Origin: Nephrocerus scutellatus
Taxonomy: Eukaryota > Arthropoda > Insecta > Diptera > Pipunculidae
NCBI GenBank assembly: GCA_947095585.1
Contig: OX352761.1
Location: 107,061,890-107,125,889, forward strand
Length of the DNA: 64,000 nt
Direction: 5' to 3'
In this document: positions 56,340 to 64,000 of the stretch, piece by piece
Layout of the letters: the number at the start of each line of letters is the position of its first letter
How positions within the stretch are numbered: position 1 is the stretch's first letter
The notes under the pieces: generated by a model
Database searches by the model: none
What the model saw: the letters and a program-made list of their open reading frames with translations, nothing else
What the model was told of the DNA's origin: nothing
Translations under genes and position numbers: made by a program

Positions 56340-56830
56340 CTAAGTCATTTGGTCTTTCGCGAATACTTCTTCAACAATTATAACATCACCATGTCGATTG
56401 TCAGTCGTCTTTTATGGCATGTAACGGCGTTTTCAGCAGCGTGCTGTTCCGAATCCCAAATTTGGCTGTTCTGCTTGTTTACCCTAGCTCTCTAGATGGA
56501 AATGCGCTTCGTCTGAAAAGATGATTTTTCGACCAAAATCGATGTTATGGCCCACACATAGAACTGATATCGAAGCGGATGTTCATTTGCTTTTAACTCC
56601 TGAGTTATCTGGAACTTGCAGGTGAATAATCCGAGGTCTTTGTGCAGTATTGGACTCAGGGTGGTGCGACTAAAGGCCAGTTGCTGTGAATGGTGTCGAA
56701 TTGAGGTCAATAATCTCTTCCACACTATGGGTAACAGCCGCAATATTCTCGTGCCAGCGCACTGTCCGAGCTTATGATTGTTTCGTGCTGCGGAATATAA
56801 GACTGACGAGGTGTCAACATTTTAAACAAC
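56340..56830 (-). pseudogene. mariner-like transposase fragment, highly degraded
   Basis: The minus strand gives VRWHENIAAVTHSVEE, then HKDLGLFTCKFQITQELKAN and EHPLRYQFYVWA, leading to a degraded F..DEAHF-like segment. This corresponds to residues ~85-175 of the transposase at 1235-2320. Frameshifts are present and no ends were found. Confidence 0.75.
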
Positions 56831-56849
56831 TCGTTCATAAAGCGTTGCC

Positions 56850-57872
56850 ATAGCCTTCTATGCTGTAAAAACAAACTTTTAAAGTGCCCACCCTGGTGGT
56901 TTCAATTTACGATAAAAATAGATATTTTTTAAAATTGGTATACAAATTGTAGTACATATTGATACAACAGATACAATGTTTATGATATGACAGATATGAT
57001 TCTTAGCGTAACAGTGAGGTGATTCCGATGAACCATAATATACGAAACCAAGCATGGAGCGCGTGTGCAATTGGAAACCATTTCGTCTGTGATCACATGC
57101 TAATCGTCTGTTAGGCTGATCGTCTGAGTTGACTTGTTGTTCTTCTTTTTGTTGTTGTTACTACCAGTTTCCTCTGCGCATATCTGCTGTGTTCTAAATT
57201 CTATTTGATACGATATTTGTTCTGCTATATCGAGTATCGATGAATAATAGACAAACATGTACCGTAGCCGGAACCGTTACGCGATCAATAAGTCAAAACG
57301 TGAGCAATAAAAAATAACGAGTAATCAGAGCAAGGCGCGCAACTATACGCGTGCGCAAGGGTTTCGGGGGCATCGCCGTTGACTACGACAAAGCAGCAGC
57401 TAAAGTATATATAGTGATCTACAATGTATAAGAAGGTACACGGCGTTCAGTCTACGACTGACTTTGCAGTGCAGTGAATCTAATTAACCTATATAGCTCG
57501 GATTACCACAGCAACATCAGCATCTCCATCCAAGTAACTAACAATTGTATGAACTTAGACGAGAACTAGATCCAGAACCAGATCCCAGAACCACATAATT
57601 ATACCATGGAACGATCGCGCGATAGTTTCCTTTACCTTATGTCCCTTCGAATTGATTGGGCTTGTTTCCGGGGCCGGGGGCAGCTAAGGAAAAATGTGCA
57701 ACAATACCCGTGGAGGGTACAAGCAACTTGCACGAATCAGGCGTAGGCTTGGCCCGATTTGGCAATGTAGTCATGCACATAGCCAACTAGGGCGAACGTA
57801 TTCACGATGCCACCACTAATTATTTAACAATTATTACGAGTACTGCAAGTTAATGTTTCCTATCGCTCTCCC

Positions 57873-57903
<31 letters not shown>

Positions 57904-59300
57904 TCATCTCTTTTGATTTTGGCATCTTTCTTCAGCATTGTTTGTTTGTCGACACTTTGATTTGGTTCGCTTCACTTTGTCTGAATGTTAATGGCTGACT
58001 GACTCACTGATTGATTGACTGGCTGACAAACAAATAGTCCCGCTGGCGCTGGAATGTCATGCTGAGAGCGGGGTTTCTTCAATTAGGTTGTGCCTCGTTG
58101 TGGTTGTGGTTGTGAAATCGTTACCTAATCCTAAATTGAGCTTAACCTGCCATTTTAATTTAATCTTTCGTGAAATTACATTACGGAAATTGCTGTCACT
58201 ACAGTCAAATATTTGAATTAAATGAAAGTTTCGCCATGCGAATGCGCACCCGTAAATACCAATTGGCATCAGGCAGTGTTTGCTGGTACGAGTTATATTT
58301 GAACCGAACGAAGGTAACATCCGCATAACAGCATTAAGCGCTATGCGCCACCGAGCCCGCGCATTAATAATTTCGACGCCTGATGTCAACCTGAAAAAGT
58401 GTTTAGCGCACACCTAACTCTTGCACTATGCGATAGTGCGCGCGTTTTCGCCGGGTGGTGTGCCACCTCAAGCGCATGCGCAAATTAAGACGAATTAACC
58501 GCAGCAGGCCGCTCCCTTAAACGAGGTGCACTAGGCGACGTGACGTTGTTGTTATTGTTGCTGTTGCTGTTGTTGTTGTTGTTGATGTTGTCGTAGTCGT
58601 CGTCGACCGCATATTTACATGTTAACCCGAAGAACCAGGAGAAGCAACAAATATCCCTTGCAAATATTCAAAACGGCGAAAAATTATTAATGCGTTTATT
58701 TCAATTTATGTCGGATGCATTTTGTCTCTTTCGCTGGTGTTGTTGTTGTTCGTGGAAGTCGTCGTTGTCCGCTTGGAGCGGTATGCTCAACTCACGCACA
58801 ATGTGGACACAATAAACTTCAAGAAGGTAATTGCAATTCATTTGTTTTAACAACAAATACCTTTTTGTGTTTAGTGTTTTTTTTTGTATTATTATTCATC
58901 AACAACAACAACAACAACAACAGCAAAACAGCCAGGGCATAATGCAGGGTACTGTGCAAGTTGGTAATAAACACCCAGCCATACTGAGTGCGTCATAAGG
59001 AAAATTCCTATTGCTAGTAGTTGTCGGCGCTGCATTCGCACTAAGTGTTAACTCAAACTTTCTAAATTGTCACTTTTGATTGATTCCGCTGCGTATTTAG
59101 TATGCGCGTGGGAATAAATAACCTTCAACAAAAACAACAACAACAAATTAGCCCCAAACTGACGTCCACGGTACTATGCACTTGTACTATGGTGTCGCTA
59201 CTACTATACTCCTAATGAGATCGGCCTAAATAGTCTGCACCATAAAATCTCTAGCAGAGAAATCTGGATTTTCTGAAAATTTTACATGCGAAATACACTG
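56850..59300. other. unique-looking island with triplet tracts
   Basis: It contains a CT run (57863-57912), a GTT/CTG tract (58544-58606) and a (CAA)n tract (58899-58926). The 118-codon minus ORF 58057-58413 has no recognised domain. A possible promoter at 57427-57452 is listed separately. Confidence 0.4.
57406..57452 (+). promoter_or_regulatory. possible core promoter (TATA and initiator-like)
   Basis: TATATATA at 57406-57413 and TATAAG at 57427 precede TCAGTC (57447-57452), a match to the fly initiator TCAGTY. The spacing is imperfect for either TATA. An ATG in CCATGG context at 57605 opens a 46-codon frame (MERSRDSFLYL...) with no known domain. Confidence 0.25.
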
Positions 59301-59409
59301 TTTGTCCGTCCGTCTTTTCGTTCCAAAAATAATCCAATTAGTAGGCAAGATATTTAACTTTAACTTTAGGAATGACACGTCCCCGTACCCCAAGTGTACC
59401 AATACGAGA

Positions 59410-59830
59410 AAGCAAACGGCCTCAACAACTTCTTTGGGGTTATTAACAGGTCGCTATTATTTCGCGATAGCAACGTGGATGCCGACGCTGATGCGATCAC
59501 AAACATCATCCTTATTGGTATGAGAGACTTTACCCTTTCAGGAATAAGTCTGTCAAACCAAAGGAAGATGTATAGTATGACTTCAGCTGTAATGAGGCTT
59601 CTAGGATTAGAGAGCAGGTATGCTTTCGGTTAATACAAAGTAAACCCTACTGAGGAAAACCGAATAAATTTCAAACGAGCCATAAATGGTTGCAATACCC
59701 ATTTTCGGCTAGTCCTATTCGCCTACGAACAAAAATTCAATACTACAACGTTCCCAAAAGTACTGAAAATTTTCGGTCATTTGTGAAAAGAATCAAAAAT
59801 ACAGAGCCTCGTCGTCGATTGTTACGTTTC
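59410..59830 (+). pseudogene. Jockey-type LINE fragment (endonuclease-RT linker)
   Basis: Plus strand reads ILIGMRDFTLSGISLSNQRK, MTSAVMRLLGLESRYAFG, then PTEENRINFKRAINGCN, parallel to the minus-strand piece at 47986-48310. Frames shift after the stop at 59631. Confidence 0.72.
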
Positions 59831-60269
59831 AATTATCATTGCCAAGGGAGAAGTTCCTAAATGACTTGCGTCACGGCAATAAGGTGGGCTATGCCCGTTA
59901 TTAAAATTTTAATTTAAAATTCGAAGGAATGTGAAACCGACACACTTAGACCAGCAATGGTCCATTGTGATACCACACGGATCAGGAAAAAATTTTCCAC
60001 CTACTCGTTAAACCGATTAGAGATTCGTAATAGTATATTACAGAACGAACAAGGAAATTGGAGTTTATCGTGCGAGGTCGAAGCGAAAAGCACGATGAGC
60101 ACTTTTCTGCAAGTCATGTACGCTATTTTTCACGCGTCCAAACCGGTTTTTCTGCTAAATCGAGAGAGAAGCAGAAATCACAAAGGACAAACAAAAGAGA
60201 ATTCTTGCTCATGCGCAATGTGTTCGCTGAGATTGTAGTAAATAACAAAAGACGTTTATATCATAACAT
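59831..60269. other. unassigned stretch
   Basis: Two overlapping ORFs of 80-93 codons at 59957-60303 are open in different frames; neither shows a motif that I recognise. Confidence 0.35.
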
Positions 60270-62010
60270 AACTAGTGTTGTTATGGGCTACTTTCGAGGC
60301 TAGTTTATAGCGTACGAAACAGTCACTTTCGTCTATGGGCGTGTGAAAAAAATGTAGGAGACTGCTCATGTCAATGTTGGTAGGATCATTAGTGTCGTTG
60401 TAGAATAAAGCTCCCATTTGCAGTTTACGTTCTTGGGAGAGGGCTGGACAAGTACAGAGAATATGGATAATGGTCTCCTCCTCCTCCTCCTCATCCATGC
60501 AGCTTCTGCAAAAGTCATTCGAGAAGACTCCAAGTCTTGCTGCATGCTTGCCTATGAGACAGTGTGACAGTGATGACACCTAAAATAGCACCGATGTGCG
60601 ATCTTTTTTGTGAGAACAAACACTTGGAGCATTTCGGATCCAGATCCGTTTTGTCGCCATGCAAGTTGTACCGTTTTACCACCGACGTTTAGTTTTTTCA
60701 TTAAAATCCCGCTTTAACATGAGTTTGCATGTAGCGATTGGTGTGGCTAGGAAACCATATTCAGGTAGGATAGGTAGTGTTCCTTGTTTGGCCAGTTCGT
60801 CAGCCATACAGTTACTCGGAATGTCTCTGTGCCCTGGTACCCATTAAAGGTGGATATTGAATTACTCCACCATCTCCACGAGAGATGATCGCCTGTTAGG
60901 GGCTGTAAAGACTGATTTCAGTGCAGCTTGGCTGTCCGATATCAAAGACAAGGATACATTGATCGCCTCAAACACACTACAGTGATTTTTCCGTCTTCTT
61001 AAGAGAGGCTAAGATATACCTTTTTTGAGAAAACACCTCCGCCGACTCCGTCATCAATTTTTGACCTGTCCGTGTAAAAATGACTGTTTTCATCTTCCAG
61101 GTAAGCGTCTTCTTGCCAGAATGATCTGAATGGGAAGGTGACCTGGAAGTTTCTGTTGAAATGGAGTTGCGGAGTGGTGTAGTCTATGTTGTCTGGGATC
61201 CTGACTAAATTAAGGATAGATGAGTGACCACTGGGAGGACAGGACTCCATCATTTTGTGGGGTTTCTCTGATGACAAACGACACACCCAGTTTTGTATTA
61301 ATTAGCCAACTTGTGAGAAGCAGATTAATTAGTTCGCCAAGCGAGTCGTCCAGCCTCAAATTCGACAGTGCATCCGTAATCGCTGTGTTGATGTTCTTAA
61401 AAGCGCCTTCAATGTCCAGGAATACTACCATTGAATAACCCTTGTAGTGAAGAGAAAATGTTCAATATAACGTACCAGTGTATGCAGAGCTGTTTCTGCA
61501 GACTTCTCTTTACAATACGCATGCTGATCTGTAGACAGGAGTCTTTTGTCAACGCGTGTGCGTATGTAGATATCGATCAGTCTTTTCAGTGACTTTATCA
61601 GGAAGTATAATAGACTGATGGGTCTGAGATCCTTTGGATTAACATGCGAGCATTTGCCGGCTTTGGGTACGAAAACCAGACCAGATCGAGACAACTCTTA
61701 AAAATTGTTTCTAGCAAAGGAAGGATAATATCCGAAGTCCTTTGCAGCTCGGCTGGAATTATGCCGTCAGGTCCTACAGATTTGTATTGTTTAAAGCTTT
61801 GTATCGCGCAAAGCAGTTTGTCCTTATTTATCAGATCATTGAAGATGAGTGTCTAACCTATCAAGGCTGACATCACTTAAAACATTGGACTTGCCCGTGA
61901 AGTGGGTATCTAAAAGCAGATTGAACGATTCTTCGCTTGAAGTAGTCCACGAGACGTCTGGTTTTTTCAGGCAGCACGGCATTATTGGATTGGTTGCGAG
62001 GGTTTTTAAA
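60270..62010 (-). pseudogene. LINE remnant C, second copy: RT, ribonuclease H, zinc knuckle
   Basis: The longest LINE remnant. From the right: EESFNLLLDTHFTGKS (about 61910-61960), GLVFVPKAGKCSHVNPKDLR and PISLLYFLIKSLKRLIDIYI (61560-61690). The RT palm is VVFLDIEGAFKNINTAI (about 61380-61431), with a large part of RT, including the YADD motif, deleted after it. The RNase H start is HFYTDRSKIDDGVGGGVFS (about 61020-61080; TDGS is TDRS). The C-terminal knuckle is CRSCMDEEEEEETIIHILCT (about 60455-60515). Frameshifts break it. It is cut at 62010 by the dispersed repeat. Same family as 12545-14360. Confidence 0.87.
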
Positions 62011-62260
62011 TTCTCTATATTAACTTCGCGTGCCCGTGGCAGGCTGGCTGGCTGACTGACTGGCGGGGACACCAAATCTTGTGATCAATTTTTAACCCAC
62101 TTCCTAAAGCGCGATTTTATTCAAACTTTGCACTCATGTGTATTTCCCATGACAACAGTTTCTGTTCAAATTTGAGAGTGATCGGGCTGCGGGTTGGCGG
62201 GCTCCCGTACAATTTTTTTTCCCTATGCATTACAGCATCATGTCATACTATATTGATTGT
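62011..62260 (+). repeat. dispersed TTTG-core repeat, copy 5
   Basis: TTCTCTATATTAACTTCGCG, a GGCTGGCTGGCTGACTGACT core in place of TTTG, then TTGTGATCAATTTTTAACCC, CGATTTTATTCAAACTTTGC, CACTCATGTGTA and CATGACAACAG. It abuts LINE C with no spacer. Confidence 0.8.
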
Positions 62261-62289
62261 GTTCTGTGTGCTCTTGTGCGCTGTGAGCA

Positions 62290-62660
62290 GCGCTGCTTGC
62301 TTTACGATTAGGGTTATTTTGTTGTTGGTTGAATTCTTATCAGCTTACCCCCAAGCCCATATTCGGACGTACAGTTAAGCTCAGAGATTCGTTCTTCAGT
62401 CGTAGAACACGTATGTGAAATGCTCTACCAAGCTCTGTCTTTCCACATTGTTATGATCCACAGGCATTCAAAGCATAAGCTCATAGACATCTCCTCTTTT
62501 GTCCTCCTTTTCCTTGTTTTCCTTTTCCTATATGCCAAGCATATAGCCGACCATTATAAGGGTGCGAACCCCTTTGGACCTATACTACAGTTAACATTCA
62601 TTTCACAAAACAATTGCATTCGAAATTATGTTTATTGTTATTTACCTTAGACATAGCTAT
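62290..62660 (+). pseudogene. Jockey-type LINE 3' end, plus strand
   Basis: LRDSFFSRRTRM.NALPSSVF (about 62380-62440) matches the C-terminal end of the 27560-28900 element in reverse orientation. Broken by stops and frameshifts. Confidence 0.75.
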
Positions 62661-64000
62661 CGTTTTCTAAGACCAAATAGAAAAATGTTGTAAGATGTTC
62701 CAGGTAAATTATGCCTGTCATGTTCTCATCCTCCTACGCCTTAACATTTTTTGAACAACAAAACAATTATTCCAATCCCTACAAAAACTAAAATTAATAA
62801 CAATATTAATGATCGCCTCTCTTCCTCAATTGTTTGCAATTTGTCAAGCAGATGCCTTCTAGTGTAGGTGTGTCTTTATCTTCTTAACTGCTAACGACAG
62901 ACAACAAAACAGTAAAGTGCAAAGTATCCATTGATGTTAACAATTTGTGTTGACTTTTACTTGCCATTGAAGCTGACTCAAACTAAGCCAACTGATTGAA
63001 GTATTTACGCTTTAAGTTGTATTACATAAATAAGAAAATTATCATTTAATTGCACTGCACCTTGTTGCACATTTTTATCATTTGCTATTAGCGAAGATAA
63101 TTAATGGTAAACGATGAAAAATACTTTTATAAATAAATTGATAATTTGCGGAGTAATTTTTATTCAAGTATTCGATTAATAATTAAATGTATTTTCCGTC
63201 CACTTTGCGACTGTCATCATTTAGAAATTAACCAGATTTTTAATGACTTTAGTAACATTTTCATCCAAGGGGAGTTATAGCTTTTCCAGGTACCATCATT
63301 ATAGAGGTAATTTCCATTCTGAAAATCTCCAATCGATAAGATAAGATGCAAAGAGGCACAAACCTTTCGAAATATTTTTGGTAGACAATGACCTACTAAT
63401 GGTAACCTCAATGATGTGATCAGCACCAAGAGTTGATCGTGCCGCGCACCGCCTTTATATCCAACAAAAGCATTATTCTTTACTTAATTGAGAAGAAAAA
63501 TTCCAATGGGGTTCAATTGATGATACGAGTTAAATTTATGTTAAGATAAAGTCTTTGAGATAAGCTATCTCAATTATTACGTTGAATTGTCTTTTTTTTA
63601 CTATTAATATCATCTCAAAAGTAATTCTACAACAAGAGAAGCTGTCACGCTTGATCGGCAAAGAATTCAGCCTAAATTAAGATATTGTTTGTTCATCTTT
63701 TTTTTAGAACTTCTCTATGAATAAAGCCGTTTGTTGGTTATGAGAAGATCGGAGATTTTTCAGAATACTTCCCTATAGGCAATGACTGGCGAAGTGAAAA
63801 AAATGTTCCCTTTCATTTTAGAAAATTCATTGAATAACATGAAAAAATTTAGCTTTCGTGCCGTGCCAAATTGTCCATCCAGTGGGCAATATAGCCTACA
63901 GATTTATGTTAGTTTTGGTAATATCAAGCTTGCTTACTGTTGGTGGGTAATGCTCGAATACCCATATCAAATACGCCTTTCCTTTATTTGCTATTTATTA
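62661..64000. other. AT-rich stretch, no feature supported
   Basis: No ORF with a domain (longest is about 70 codons on the minus strand, 63217-63429), no inverted ends and no tandem repeats. Confidence 0.45.

Noticed and set aside
58057..58413. 118-codon minus ORF
   Set aside because: No motif; (GTT)-type tract gives the Thr run. Conserved noncoding DNA is equally likely.

Overview
The window looks like nuclear DNA of a higher fly (cyclorrhaphan dipteran, possibly a tephritid). The evidence is the mix of Jockey-, RTE- and LOA/R1-like non-LTR retrotransposons, mariner, Tc1 and hAT DNA transposons, many short (CAA)n, (GTT)n and (CA)n tracts, and overall AT-richness. The species is an inference. 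No host protein-coding gene can be annotated with confidence. It reads as intergenic or long-intron sequence in which islands of apparently unique DNA alternate with old, nested and broken transposable elements.

Layout. 1-1000: a (TTTG)n microsatellite leading into one copy of a dispersed repeat that carries a TTTG-rich core (five copies here). 1129-2432: an intact mariner-like transposon with the only full-length convincing ORF in the window. 3600-3865: a tRNA-derived SINE. 4568-9210: unassigned DNA, a 16-bp minisatellite and a broken LINE with its own insertion. 9210-12540: unique island. 12545-14360: LINE remnant. 14660-17130: unique island. 17470-21400: a LINE (+) followed by an RTE element (-) with an internal 199-bp tandem duplication. 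21400-23390: unique island. 23390-25040: degenerate ~50-bp repeats with a higher-order pattern. 25040-27540: unique. 27560-28900: Jockey-type RT. 29101-30366: an octamer array, then about six copies of a ~181-bp satellite. 32000-33060: Jockey scrap and a three-hairpin cluster. 33890-34985: polypyrimidine tract split by a second SINE. 37150-40760: a Tc1-like element whose interior holds repetitive DNA, which in turn holds a 966-bp hAT-type nonautonomous element with an exact 8-bp target duplication. 42020-44260: RTE and LINE ends. 46308-51690: dispersed repeat, deleted mariner, SINE, Jockey scrap, mariner scrap, RTE endonuclease, Jockey 3' end. 51690-54800: unique island, then a possible 83-nt exon at 54805-54887. 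55053-56830: a 144-bp MITE, LINE scrap and mariner scrap. 56850-59300: unique island with a possible core promoter. 59410-62660: Jockey endonuclease end, LINE, dispersed repeat, Jockey 3' end. 62660-64000: AT-rich, featureless.

Most interesting are the nested Tc1/repeat/hAT structure, a SINE family defined by three copies, the dispersed family whose cores appear to seed TTTG microsatellites, the hairpin cluster at 32647-32836, and the two tandem arrays. Apart from the transposase at 1235-2320, protein calls are fragments with stops and frameshifts. Family names rest on motif recognition only, with no database search.
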